DNA of 64,000 nt from a virus (IMGVR_UViG_3300027736_000029:1-64000), one strand, 5' to 3'; shown: positions 47,776 through 56,528, counted from the stretch's first letter. Made by a program: numbers and translations. The notes: generated by a model from the sequence alone, not told the origin.

Positions 47776-48700
47776 CTCGATTAAACTTAACATTTAGTTT
47801 AACGTACATATCACCGTCATTGAAACCTTTACCTTTCAATCTTAAAGGTTTAGATGAATCAAAAATAGGTAAAGCATTTATAACTAACTCTCCATTTGGA
47901 TGTGGTATAGTAAATTTGTCATCCTGTATCTCTTGTAGATTTAAAAACAAATTATAAATCAAATCATTATTCATTTTTTCAAACCCATCTTGACTAACCA
48001 TCGAGATTTGGACAACCAAATCACCATACTCCCCATTTCTAAAATCACCCAAACTCGCAAGTTTTAAGTATTGACCGTCATCAACTCCAACAGGTAATTT
48101 GACAGTAATTTCATGAGTAGTTGATTTAATACCTTTACCATCACAACTAAAACATCGATGTACTAAAGTATATCCTCTACCCGCACATGTTTGACATGCG
48201 GTTCTAATTTGTTGTACCATAAATCCAGTTCCAAATGTTTTAATTTGAAATCCGGCACCTCCACAGGTTCCACATTTCTGTTGTTCACCACCACTTCCAC
48301 TACAAACATCACAATGATTATCTTTCATGTAACGTATGACCTTATCAACCCCTTTAAACGACTCTAATGGACTAACCTGAACTTTAATTATCTTATCAGG
48401 TGCGGATTTTCTTTTTTGTTCAAAAGGATTATTACCTTGATTACCAAACATTTGATTAAATATGTCCTCGTAAGACACATTTCCATTACCCCCAAAAGGA
48501 TTGTTCATTTTGTTGTCGTATTGAACTCTCTTGGTTTCGTCACCAATAGTATCATAGGCGACTGAAATCTCTTTAAACTTTTCACCACCCTCAGGATTTA
48601 CGTCTGGATGGTATTGTTTACTTAGTTTTCTGTAAGCCTTCTTGATTTCATCTTGAGTGGCATCTTTACTTACGCCTAAAGTTTCGTAATAATTATTCAT
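47768..48700 (-). CDS. dnaJ: DnaJ co-chaperone
   Basis: 310 residues, shorter than cellular DnaJ (about 375). J domain 1-65 with YHPD (HPD 31-33), a G/F-like linker, four zinc knuckles ([32 protein letters not shown] at about 131-190) and a compact substrate domain ([34 protein letters not shown]). It recruits host DnaK, likely for phage protein folding or replication. Complete phage-encoded zinc-finger DnaJs are uncommon. Confidence 0.92.
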   Translation of the reverse strand: MNNYYETLGVSKDATQDEIKKAYRKLSKQYHPDVNPEGGEKFKEISVAYDTIGDETKRVQYDNKMNNPFGGNGNVSYEDIFNQMFGNQGNNPFEQKRKSAPDKIIKVQVSPLESFKGVDKVIRYMKDNHCDVCSGSGGEQQKCGTCGGAGFQIKTFGTGFMVQQIRTACQTCAGRGYTLVHRCFSCDGKGIKSTTHEITVKLPVGVDDGQYLKLASLGDFRNGEYGDLVVQISMVSQDGFEKMNNDLIYNLFLNLQEIQDDKFTIPHPNGELVINALPIFDSSKPLRLKGKGFNDGDMYVKLNVKFNRVI

Positions 48701-48702
48701 AT

Positions 48703-49350
48703 ATGGAGAACTATTTGGTAGTCTTATTTAAAAATAAAAAAAGAAAACGAATAATAAAGAAGTTTGTCACTTTATCTCGCGCCAAATCGTTTTTTAATAA
48801 ACTAATCAGTGAATCTGATGAGGTAATCTTTGAAACTACCATTGAAAATGCTAAGGATTGTAAATTTGAATTGGGTATAATTGAAATGAGAACTAATCAA
48901 TCCTCACCAATATATGTAACAGATGAGTATGGTAGGAACGTTAAGGTTAAGTTAGAAGATGACGGTATGTCCATATTACAAATTAAGACCTATAAAGAAG
49001 AAGAATTGATTTATGACGTACAAAAGAAAATAAAAATAAGTTCAAAAGACCTGATTAAATCATATCTTAAAGGTGATGGTTTAAAAATGGTCTCAGTATT
49101 GAATAATAAAATTGTAATACAAAAAGATGATGACATTAAATTATTCTCATTGAAAAATGAAAAGGAGTCATCAAGATTTATTGATTGTCTTTCGTCACAC
49201 TTCTTTAAAATAAAAAGAGGTGACTGTCTTTTTATTAAAGACTATTCGTCACCTCAGAGAAAATATTTGTATAGTTTGTTAGAATCTAATGGATTTGATA
49301 AGAAAGTTCTTTACAGAAAGTTTACTACTTATCCTTCTCATCCAAAATGA
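48703..49350 (+). CDS. Hypothetical protein
   Basis: 215 residues ([20 protein letters not shown]). Basic N-terminus, a domain with [17 protein letters not shown], and a basic C-terminus. Starts back-to-back with dnaJ, 2 nt apart. I recall similar proteins in Bacteroidota phages without function. Confidence 0.6.
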   Translation: MENYLVVLFKNKKRKRIIKKFVTLSRAKSFFNKLISESDEVIFETTIENAKDCKFELGIIEMRTNQSSPIYVTDEYGRNVKVKLEDDGMSILQIKTYKEEELIYDVQKKIKISSKDLIKSYLKGDGLKMVSVLNNKIVIQKDDDIKLFSLKNEKESSRFIDCLSSHFFKIKRGDCLFIKDYSSPQRKYLYSLLESNGFDKKVLYRKFTTYPSHPK

Positions 49351-49555
49351 AATGGAACTCGGTTCCTGATATATCCATTGAAAATTGTTTGTGGTGTCTG
49401 TCAACCTCTCTAAAATGACTAATAACACTGTTGTATTCACCTTTAGGTAATTCAAATATAATCGTACCCTTACCACTGAATAAAGTTTGAACTGATTCTG
49501 CAATCAATGCCAACTTTTCTATTGTCCTAAGAGAATTATCTTTATTTTCTTCCAT
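49325..49555 (-). CDS. Hypothetical small protein
   Basis: 76 residues (MEENKDNSLRTIEKLALIAE). Helix, then beta (GTIIFELPKGEYNSVI), and a final FHFILDE. Part of the minus operon 50485-49325 with overlapping genes. Confidence 0.55.
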   Translation of the reverse strand: MEENKDNSLRTIEKLALIAESVQTLFSGKGTIIFELPKGEYNSVISHFREVDRHHKQFSMDISGTEFHFILDEKDK

Positions 49556-49713
49556 ATACTTAATTTTTTTGGTTTAGGAAAAAGGTCGTCTTTATTAAGA
49601 CCTTTAATCTCTTTGATTATTTTTTCTTTACCCTTATCAAGTTCCTTTTTGTCCTTCAGTTTTTCACTGTTGAACCAATTCACTAATTGTTGACTCCTGT
49701 CCGTTTTGCTCAT
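49519..49713 (-). CDS. Hypothetical small basic protein
   Basis: 64 residues (MSKTDRSQQLVNWFNSEKLK), Lys-rich, ending in an amphipathic KKLSIWKKIKIILLGQ that could touch membrane. Overlaps both neighbours. Function unknown. Confidence 0.55.
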   Translation of the reverse strand: MSKTDRSQQLVNWFNSEKLKDKKELDKGKEKIIKEIKGLNKDDLFPKPKKLSIWKKIKIILLGQ

Positions 49714-50125
49714 CTTCTAAATCTATTTCAGTTTCTAAATCAGTATCTAATTCATCCCCTACCTCAAAATCAAAATAAAGATTTTGTAGTTTATCTAAAT
49801 CAGTTTTTTCAAAAGTTTGTTTCAACTGTTCAACAGTTTGCTTAAACAGTCTTTCTTTCAATTCTCGTTCTTTGTTCAATTTAATAATCTTACCAATTTT
49901 AACAATGATTGAAGAAACTTCTTTTTCTCCGATTGGACTAATAAAGGTAATCCCTTTCATGTTTGGGTCCTCAACTTCAAATCCAACGACTTGACCTTCA
50001 TCAACAATACTTTTTGGTATTGACCACTTTGTTGGGAATTTCATATCAAAACTTAGATATGATTCCAATTTTCTAATTGAATGAATATATTCAACGAATG
50101 GTAATATTTCTTTATAAAAACTCAT
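49664..50125 (-). CDS. Hypothetical acidic-tailed protein
   Basis: 153 residues (MSFYKEILPFVEYIHSIRKL). A globular first part and an acidic tail (DLETEIDLEDEQNGQ). Overlaps the next gene by 50 nt. The role may be structural or assembly; not recognised. Confidence 0.6.
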   Translation of the reverse strand: MSFYKEILPFVEYIHSIRKLESYLSFDMKFPTKWSIPKSIVDEGQVVGFEVEDPNMKGITFISPIGEKEVSSIIVKIGKIIKLNKERELKERLFKQTVEQLKQTFEKTDLDKLQNLYFDFEVGDELDTDLETEIDLEDEQNGQESTISELVQQ

Positions 50126-50310
50126 TTTTGTAATAGATATGTTATTAAATAACTAATTGATATTCCTAAAAGGAAAAGTTCCCTGTTACTAAGAACCAAT
50201 GGTTTTGGTTCTCTTTGTAACAGGGCTCTTAAAAATTTTAAGACATTAAGTAATGTCACTAATATTGTGAAAACAAATATAAAAAGATATATCGTATCAA
50301 TATTATGCAT
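50122..50310 (-). CDS. Two-helix membrane protein, holin candidate
   Basis: 62 residues. Membrane helices at about 8-28 (YLFIFVFTILVTLLNVLKFL) and 44-60 (LFLLGISISYLITYLL) with a basic loop RALLQREPKP between. Small two-helix topology fits class II holins; no motif confirms it. Confidence 0.55.
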   Translation of the reverse strand: MHNIDTIYLFIFVFTILVTLLNVLKFLRALLQREPKPLVLSNRELFLLGISISYLITYLLQK

Positions 50311-50485
50311 TCTTGTCAGTCTTGTTGTGTTCTAAAATTTCTCCTCTTAATTGTTGAAGCAAAGCTTTCAACTCTTGTGCAGATTTTCTTGCTCTTGTAC
50401 CTGCGCTTTTGTTTCCTGCGAAAAATTTTGTAGTATCTACTGAAAGTAACTCAGATAATACTTTGATTTGTTCTAATGTTTCCAT
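50303..50485 (-). CDS. Histone H1-like (Hc1) protein
   Basis: 60 residues (METLEQIKVLSELLSVDTTK). FFAGNKSAGTRARKSAQELK is the core of Hc1-type histone-like proteins found in Bacteroidota and chlamydiae, which condense DNA. The usual Lys/Ala-rich tail is missing here. It may help pack phage DNA or alter host nucleoid. Confidence 0.7.
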   Translation of the reverse strand: METLEQIKVLSELLSVDTTKFFAGNKSAGTRARKSAQELKALLQQLRGEILEHNKTDKNA

Positions 50486-50560
50486 TTTTTTAATTTTCTA
50501 ATAGTTTATTTATAAACAAAATTATAAGTTTTTCCTATCTGGTGTAAATAGAATCGACAC

Positions 50561-51019
50561 TTATTCTGAATTTTTTTCAATTAATTTGTAAAGCTCGGTT
50601 AGTAAATCTAAATCAGATTTTGAATAAGTTATTCCAACGTCAAATATTTCATTTAAAAATTTTGAGATTGATTTTTTTAGACTACTTTCCGTTTGATTAT
50701 AAAAAGTATCCATAAAAAAAGATTGAAAATAATCTTTATGCTCTCCGTCAGATTTAATTATAATATTTTCCCTTTTAAAATTTTCAATTACTTTATTCCA
50801 ACACCATTCAAAATGTGAAAGATTGTCGTCATAAGATAAGGATATTTTGGTTTCAGAAGTACTGTCACCTAAATAGGTATCCATGATAATTTGATTTAAT
50901 GACTTAAAAAAATCGCCACATAAGTCAATCTTTTCATAAGTCATGTTATGAACATTAAACCAAATTATTAATTCTTCTTTAGGTAAAGGCTTGGTCATCC
51001 AATTAAAAAAATTCTCCAT
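50561..51019 (-). CDS. Hypothetical phage protein
   Basis: 152 residues (MENFFNWMTKPLPKEELIIW). WFNVHNMTYEKIDLCGDFF and MDTYLG recur in small phage proteins as I recall. The ATG at 51019 lies inside the 3' arm of a terminator hairpin (51005-51040). Function unknown. Confidence 0.6.
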   Translation of the reverse strand: MENFFNWMTKPLPKEELIIWFNVHNMTYEKIDLCGDFFKSLNQIIMDTYLGDSTSETKISLSYDDNLSHFEWCWNKVIENFKRENIIIKSDGEHKDYFQSFFMDTFYNQTESSLKKSISKFLNEIFDVGITYSKSDLDLLTELYKLIEKNSE

Positions 51020-51040
51020 AGAGTATGAGTCTATGGAGAA
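51005..51040 (-). terminator. Terminator whose stem contains the next gene's start codon
   Basis: Minus strand: TTCTCCATAGA, 7-base loop, TCTATGGAGAA then T7. Perfect 11-bp stem after the 51070 gene; the ATG of the 50561-51019 gene is in the 3' arm. Confidence 0.85.
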
Positions 51041-51069
51041 TGTAATACAATTTTAATAAATGTGAATTT

Positions 51070-53022
51070 TTATTGAGTTTTTCTGTTGTATGAAATTAAA
51101 TTTTTCATTTTTTGTAAATCCTCGTTGATAATTTTTGTTGCTTTAGCTTCAGTAGATTCTAATGTATTAAGTATCTTAGTTGCCTTGTTGATTGAATTTG
51201 ATTTGTCAGCTCCTTGTTGTTTGGATTTTAAAGACCCTTTTGTTTTACCATTACCTTCAACTTCAATCGTTTCTTGTGGTTGTCTTTTATAAGATGCTTT
51301 CATTTGTTCAGCACCATATAAGTTTTCGTCAAAATTTTTCTTAAATCTATCACCAACTTTCTCACTTCTTTTTGAAACATTTCCTAATGCTTTACCATCT
51401 TTACCCGTAACCGCATTTCCTGTTGTGGAGTCTCCTTTTAATTGTTTACCAATTCTTTCATCTTCTGGTTTAATCTCGTCATAAACAAGATTTGTCATAC
51501 CAGGATAAGAGAACGCTTCAATATATTCTTCAACAGCATCAGATGGTTGGTATTTCATCTCATTATGTTCTTTCTCCATATCGTAATTACTTTGAGGGAA
51601 ATCATCTGGATTCTCATCATATCCCTTACCACCCATGTACATATCCTTCATGTAATCTTTCATTTTCTTAACAACTTCTTTACTATAGTTGTCATTTTCT
51701 TTTTTACTTTCACCTTGAGCCTTTTCAGTCTTCTTTAACCCTTGAGGTTTATTAACACTAAAACTGTTTTTTTCTGCTGTGTCCTTAACAATCTCTTCTT
51801 TTACAATTTTTTCAATCATATCAATTAACTCATTCTCACTTAAAGATAAAGTATTTCTACTTTCATTAAGACCACCTAAAGTCAAAGCCATGTTTACTTG
51901 TTTTAATAACTTAGAATCTGCAGCAGACAATTTCTTATCACCTTTAGCCTTTGTCATTAAATCTTTTTTAATTGCGTTTAATTTGGCTTTAGGTATTTTT
52001 TTACCTTCAGGTATTCCTAAAGCTTTATGTAATCCCCCTTTTGTCATGTTAGCCTTTTGAATAAATTTGTCTTCAGATTCATTCATTTTTTTCTCACCTT
52101 TAACGTGATATGTTTTACCGTCAACCTCAAAAGTATCTTCACCGTCTTCTATTGCCTGAGCTCTTGCTCCTGAAAAAGCATTACCTTCTTCCATTTCTTC
52201 ATCTTTCATGTCTTTTTGGTCTCTGTTAAATCTACTTTGACCAGGTTCAGGTACTTGCCAACCAACTATATCATTAACGTATTCATAACCCGCATCCCAT
52301 AAACTTGGATTTTCTTTTCTGTCTTTTTCACGAGCAACTTCAGGGTCTTCTTTTTTACCAAACATTTTCTTGAAAATGTTTTCCTCAACTTCACTCTTGT
52401 TAGATTTTTTACCTTCAAATTTATGTGTTTCTTCTAATCCTTTAACCATTCTAACTCTAAATGGTTTTCCACCAAATTTTTGTTGATATTGATTAAAGTA
52501 TTTTTCACCATCATTTGGTGCAAACCATCTTTGGTTTTTACCATGTTTTGACATTAATGATGGAAAATCTTCAAATTCTTCCTCATCATAATCAAAATCA
52601 AAATCACCAGTATGTTCTCTATCAGATTGGTCAAACCAACCGTGTTCATCATCAAATGAACCAAACATTTTATTTTTGATAGTATTTTTGATTTTATTGT
52701 CAGCTAAACCTCTACCAACATAAGTGGGTTCATTTTTTGATAATTCTTCAGCTTCTTCAAAATCAGAATCATCACTATAGTAAAATTCTTCAACTTCTTC
52801 TTTATGAGATTTAGCGTCTCTTAATTTTTTGAAGTCAGCAGCAGTAATCTTACCCTTAGGTTCTGCAACATCAATTTTAGATTGTCCACCTTTAAGGTCT
52901 TCATTCATTTCAATTTCTTTCCACTCACCTTTAGTTTCCATTATTTTTCTAACTTTAGAGTCAATTTCTTCACTAAGAATTTTTGAAACTAATTTATCGA
53001 TATCATTTTGAAAGTCTTTCAT
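51070..53022 (-). CDS. Large acidic virion/scaffold-type protein with internal tag
   Basis: 650 residues, very rich in Lys, Glu and Asp. N-terminus MKDFQNDIDKLVSKILSEEI; central GNAFSGARAQAIEDGEDTFE and VDGKTYHVKGEK, a module seen in proteins of large phages; GGLHKALGIPEGKKIPK; and an internal tag-like LSLSENELIDMIEKIVKEE (about 415). Disordered, modular and head-protein-like, as for prohead core proteins processed by a protease. TATTTATA lies about 15 nt upstream. Confidence 0.6.
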   Translation of the reverse strand: MKDFQNDIDKLVSKILSEEIDSKVRKIMETKGEWKEIEMNEDLKGGQSKIDVAEPKGKITAADFKKLRDAKSHKEEVEEFYYSDDSDFEEAEELSKNEPTYVGRGLADNKIKNTIKNKMFGSFDDEHGWFDQSDREHTGDFDFDYDEEEFEDFPSLMSKHGKNQRWFAPNDGEKYFNQYQQKFGGKPFRVRMVKGLEETHKFEGKKSNKSEVEENIFKKMFGKKEDPEVAREKDRKENPSLWDAGYEYVNDIVGWQVPEPGQSRFNRDQKDMKDEEMEEGNAFSGARAQAIEDGEDTFEVDGKTYHVKGEKKMNESEDKFIQKANMTKGGLHKALGIPEGKKIPKAKLNAIKKDLMTKAKGDKKLSAADSKLLKQVNMALTLGGLNESRNTLSLSENELIDMIEKIVKEEIVKDTAEKNSFSVNKPQGLKKTEKAQGESKKENDNYSKEVVKKMKDYMKDMYMGGKGYDENPDDFPQSNYDMEKEHNEMKYQPSDAVEEYIEAFSYPGMTNLVYDEIKPEDERIGKQLKGDSTTGNAVTGKDGKALGNVSKRSEKVGDRFKKNFDENLYGAEQMKASYKRQPQETIEVEGNGKTKGSLKSKQQGADKSNSINKATKILNTLESTEAKATKIINEDLQKMKNLISYNRKTQ

Positions 53023-53045
53023 TTTGTATTTTTATTATAAATATC

Positions 53046-53696
53046 TTATTTTATTCTTTTGTTTAGTTTTTGGTACTCATGTTCCAAAATTGTCTTAACT
53101 ACGTTAGGACTAACACCCATTTTCTTTGCAACATTATTAATCGCATCATTAACAGATTCGTTTTTACTAATCTTTAGATTATTAATGTCTCCTTGATTAC
53201 AGTATGGGAATTTAGTACATTTCTTTTTGATTTTTACAAATCCACCTCCAGGATATTGTGTTTTTCTACTTGGCCCCCAATCTTTCTTACTTGTTGACTT
53301 AGCCCACATTGAAGGTGATTCATATCCACCTACAGAACCTGACGTAGTAGCTTCTTTAGCTTCAACCTTATCAACATCACTTTCTTTCAATCCTGGTGTT
53401 TCAGACCTACTTTTTTCCCAAAACTCATCGTCGTCACCACCACCAAATACGGGTCCCGAATAAGCTCCTGAAGAACCTGAACCTGTAGCTTCTTTAGTTT
53501 CAGATTTATTTTTTTTTACTTTTTTACTTTTATTTAAAAAAGTTTCATATTTGTTTCCATCTTCGTCAACTTCTTCAGTAAACGATGATTTATATTTTAA
53601 TGCATCTCCCATAGTACTTGAGTTTAATTTAACATTTGGTTGAGTTGTATACGCCTTATCTATAGCGGTTTTAAATGTATCTTTAGAGGTTTTCAT
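53046..53696 (-). CDS. Phage structural-type protein with EATxSGSxGxY repeats
   Basis: 216 residues. Two related segments, KEATGSGSSGAYSGP (about 68) and KEATTSGSVGGYESP (about 113), then PGGGFVKIKKKCTKFPYCNQ (about 150) with a Cys pair, conserved in virion-type proteins of large phages as I recall. Basic C-terminus. Starts shortly after the 53699 gene. Confidence 0.6.
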   Translation of the reverse strand: MKTSKDTFKTAIDKAYTTQPNVKLNSSTMGDALKYKSSFTEEVDEDGNKYETFLNKSKKVKKNKSETKEATGSGSSGAYSGPVFGGGDDDEFWEKSRSETPGLKESDVDKVEAKEATTSGSVGGYESPSMWAKSTSKKDWGPSRKTQYPGGGFVKIKKKCTKFPYCNQGDINNLKISKNESVNDAINNVAKKMGVSPNVVKTILEHEYQKLNKRIK

Positions 53697-53698
53697 AA

Positions 53699-53944
53699 TT
53701 AAGCATTTCTAAGTTTTGGCTCCCAATAACTACGGTTCATCCACATAAATTGGTAGAATTCACGGAACATTTTTAGGGTTATTTCTTTAACTTCACCAGT
53801 AAGTTTCCCTCTTTTAATCTCTTTTGAGATTCTATCCATCAATTTGTCTTCAAATTGTTTAAGGGTACTATTATCCATAAAGCTTCTAATCTCTTTACGA
53901 ATCATAGTTTCAATTTCTTTTTTGTCTGTTGTAGTAAGTGCCAT
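53699..53944 (-). CDS. Conserved small phage protein
   Basis: 81 residues (MALTTTDKKEIETMIRKEIR). The ending FYQFMWMNRSYWEPKLRNA is distinctive and recurs in phages. Helical with a long basic region. One nucleotide overlap with the gene upstream. Confidence 0.65.
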   Translation of the reverse strand: MALTTTDKKEIETMIRKEIRSFMDNSTLKQFEDKLMDRISKEIKRGKLTGEVKEITLKMFREFYQFMWMNRSYWEPKLRNA

Positions 53945-54357
53945 TATTTTATAATCAAAAATGTTCCCAATATTAATATGGCAGAGCCTGATAATATTGA
54001 AGTAAATTTATTTTTAACTTTCAACTTCTTTAAATCCCACTCAAGTTGTTTTGTGTGGTTTTCCAAAATTGAATATTTTTCATTTTGAGCCAAAATAATT
54101 GTATTATAATTTTCTTCTTTAACTCTCATTATTGAAATAACACTATCTTTCTTTTCAACTATATTTTCTGTTTTATATAATTGTTGTTCTGTTAGTTTCA
54201 ATTGAGCTTTGGCTGAATCTCCACTCAATAAATCCTTTGTTATCTGTTTCACAATTGGTATTGGGAAACATTTAACAGGTTCTTTATTTGTATCTATTTG
54301 AGAAAAAGCTGTCAAACTCAGACTTAGTATACTCATCAACACGAATAATTTCTTCAT
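53944..54357 (-). CDS. Exported coiled-coil protein, spanin-like partner
   Basis: 137 residues. Signal peptide MKKLFVLMSILSLSLTAFSQ, a short CFPIPIV segment, a coiled coil (about 45-115), and a C-terminal hydrophobic helix (SILSGSAILILGTFLIIK). The gene overlaps 54284-54643 by 74 nt in another frame, like Rz/Rz1 pairs. It lacks a lipobox, so it is not a classical o-spanin. Confidence 0.55.
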   Translation of the reverse strand: MKKLFVLMSILSLSLTAFSQIDTNKEPVKCFPIPIVKQITKDLLSGDSAKAQLKLTEQQLYKTENIVEKKDSVISIMRVKEENYNTIILAQNEKYSILENHTKQLEWDLKKLKVKNKFTSILSGSAILILGTFLIIK

Positions 54358-54643
54358 GGTATTTCTTTGCTACTTTAGTTTTATCCTTTTTTATTTTGGT
54401 GACATTATCTTCAATCTTATCGATTTCTTTATTGATATCAGTAATCTTGTTTTCTAATTTGTCTTGTTCTTTATACATTTCATTAACTACATTATCTAAT
54501 GAGTCAATTTTCTTACTATCCGCAATAGCCATTGTATTTAATGGTGTTAAAATAAAAATAACCCAATACAACAAAAACAATCCCACTAATACAGAGATAA
54601 TTGTTTTATAGTTTTTAGTAATAAAGTTCTTAATTGTTTCCAT
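54284..54643 (-). CDS. Single-pass coiled-coil membrane protein, i-spanin-like
   Basis: 119 residues. N-in membrane helix at about 14-34 (ISVLVGLFLLYWVIFILT) followed by a long periplasmic coiled coil (DKLENKITDINKEIDKIEDN). This is the i-spanin layout. The overlap with a second exported coiled-coil gene strengthens the idea. Confidence 0.55.
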   Translation of the reverse strand: METIKNFITKNYKTIISVLVGLFLLYWVIFILTPLNTMAIADSKKIDSLDNVVNEMYKEQDKLENKITDINKEIDKIEDNVTKIKKDKTKVAKKYHEEIIRVDEYTKSEFDSFFSNRYK

Positions 54644-55248
54644 TATTCAGGTGATTCTTTTGTTTTCTTTCTACTTGCAAGGACTTTACCCCATTTGGAT
54701 TTGAACTTTTGGTAGAACTGTTGTAATTTATTAATCATTTCCAAGAAATCTTCATCAACTTTAACCATATCACCATCGATATAGATTCCACTATCTTCAC
54801 CAATTGTAAATGTAAATTCAATATCTTGGTCAATAATTTTACCTGACCAATCAACATTGTTTTGGTAAACATTTAAAGTATTAAAATCCACCAAATCGGA
54901 AACCTCTTCAACAAACTCATCCATACTTTCTTGGAAAGCAATTTTCTCATCAGTTGTAATATCCAATTCATTTTTATCTTTACCATGTAAGGCTAAGATT
55001 CCACCTGATATTCTATACTTCTGTGTTTTATCTTTTGGAGATTGTTTACTATACTCAGTATCATCACCATCTTCAATATCATCACCAGGTTCTCTATCAC
55101 TAACCGCAGTTTCATAATCTTGGTCTTGGTCAATTCTTTGTTCAATACTCGCAGCAACATTATCTTGAGTATCTTGCTCAAGTAACATTCTTGATTTCTT
55201 TAATAACGACTTAATCTCGTCGTATCTGTTATTGTGTATATTAGTCAT
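54643..55248 (-). CDS. Virion-type acidic protein
   Basis: 201 residues (MTNIHNNRYDEIKSLLKKSR, then MLLEQD), a helix-plus-LLEQ leader like other tagged proteins. Acidic linker (DDIEDGDDTEY) and a beta domain with FTFTIGEDSGIYI. Overlaps its neighbours by 1 and 8 nt. Likely structural; not recognised. Confidence 0.55.
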   Translation of the reverse strand: MTNIHNNRYDEIKSLLKKSRMLLEQDTQDNVAASIEQRIDQDQDYETAVSDREPGDDIEDGDDTEYSKQSPKDKTQKYRISGGILALHGKDKNELDITTDEKIAFQESMDEFVEEVSDLVDFNTLNVYQNNVDWSGKIIDQDIEFTFTIGEDSGIYIDGDMVKVDEDFLEMINKLQQFYQKFKSKWGKVLASRKKTKESPE

Positions 55249-55837
55249 TGTCTATTAATTTAATAAAGTTTTCAAAATTGAAAGATGGGTTTAGGTCAGT
55301 GTACTTTCCGTCAAAATTGCTCTTTGAGACAATCCCTTCAAAATGTTCAACACCTTCAAATCTGGTGTTATGACCTACACATCTTTTTTTAATCTTGAGT
55401 ATCTCAGTTAAATGTGAACATAATTCAGCGGTAGATTTCACCTGTTCCTCTGAATATGGTTCCCAAAAAAAGAAATCTCTCCATTTTTTTTCGTAAACTT
55501 CTTGATTATAAATACTTCCTTTCCAGTTAATATAATAGTTTGTTAAAGGTTTCTTTTCTAACCATCCAAAATTCTCCAAACATACAATAATGGAGTTTCT
55601 ATTAATATTATCTTCAGTGAAAAAATTGCTGTGACCTTCATCTGGAAGTAGTTGAAGGATTTTACCGTCTTTGGTAATTAAATAATTGGGAATTTTGTCA
55701 TACTTGGAATTGTACCTAAACTTAAGGGAGGTCAAGTATTCCTCAACCTCCCTTGATGTATGACATAAAATTATTTGTTTTTTCTTTTTTTGTTTACCTG
55801 TTGTTTTGAAATTTCCGTATTTTTCAATATTAAGCAT
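55241..55837 (-). CDS. N-acetylmuramoyl-L-alanine amidase
   Basis: 198 residues. Amidase_2/PGRP core: IILCHTSREVEEYL with the first zinc His, PNYLITKDGKILQLLPDEGH, IVCLENFGWL, and VGHNT with the last His. A Trp/Tyr-rich insert (NWKGSIYNQEVYEKKWRDFF) is unusual. No signal peptide, so it acts after lysis begins or from the virion. A second cell-wall hydrolase beside GH19 and SLT enzymes. Confidence 0.75.
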   Translation of the reverse strand: MLNIEKYGNFKTTGKQKKKKQIILCHTSREVEEYLTSLKFRYNSKYDKIPNYLITKDGKILQLLPDEGHSNFFTEDNINRNSIIVCLENFGWLEKKPLTNYYINWKGSIYNQEVYEKKWRDFFFWEPYSEEQVKSTAELCSHLTEILKIKKRCVGHNTRFEGVEHFEGIVSKSNFDGKYTDLNPSFNFENFIKLIDND

Positions 55838-56528
55838 CTCGTTTACTATAACTTAACCTTCTTACTTGGTCTTCATTTATTGGGTCAGAAGTTTTCTCAG
55901 TTAAGTTACCAAATTTTTGTTCGTTAACTCGTCTCAATTCTTCCTCAAGTCTTTGTAAATCTTCTTGAGTTGGAACATACTTTTCTTTTTCAACTTCAGC
56001 TTCTTTCTTTCCTGCTTCGGTACTCAATGCTTCGATATCAATTTCAGGTTCAGGAGCGTCAGTCTTTCCCTCTTCCTCAAACTTAACTAACATGTGCAAA
56101 AAGGACAGAGAAATTATTGGTAACATACCACCAGCAAATAATGCTAAGAATCTTTTGTGTCCAATAGGGTCTCCTGAATCAACACCAAGATAACTAACAA
56201 CTGGGTCAACTAATTCAACCCAATCTTTAAATGCTTTCGCATCAACATTAATATATTGATATGAAAAAAAAATATTACCGATAAATTGAATTAAAGTTAC
56301 AATACCAAATGGGATATAAACTTTCTTACCCATATTTGCTGATATCGCAGCAACTGCAGATAAGGCAGCAATCTCAATACCAATAGATAGGTATACCGCC
56401 CAACTCATTGGGTTTGATAATCCATACCAAGTTGTTACGTGGGATATTGAAACACCAGCAACTGCCAAGATTGGGACCAAGAAGGCAACATAAATTATCT
56501 TCTTAAAATTTTTCTGTATCCAACTCAT
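55830..56528 (-). CDS. Polytopic membrane protein
   Basis: 232 residues. About four membrane helices within residues 10-150 (IIYVAFLVPILAVAGVSI, SWAVYLSIGIEIAALSAVAA, VYIPFGIVTLIQFIGNIFF, FLALFAGGMLPIISLSFLHM), then an acidic cytoplasmic coiled coil. HVTTWYGLSNPMSW recurs in large phages in my memory. Overlaps the amidase by 8 nt. Possibly envelope-modifying. Confidence 0.65.
   Translation of the reverse strand: MSWIQKNFKKIIYVAFLVPILAVAGVSISHVTTWYGLSNPMSWAVYLSIGIEIAALSAVAAISANMGKKVYIPFGIVTLIQFIGNIFFSYQYINVDAKAFKDWVELVDPVVSYLGVDSGDPIGHKRFLALFAGGMLPIISLSFLHMLVKFEEEGKTDAPEPEIDIEALSTEAGKKEAEVEKEKYVPTQEDLQRLEEELRRVNEQKFGNLTEKTSDPINEDQVRRLSYSKRDA

Noticed and set aside
6097-53060. T4-type late promoters TATAAATA
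   Set aside because: The box reads TATTTATA in the direction of transcription; TATAAATA appears only on the opposite strand, so the T4 consensus is not met.
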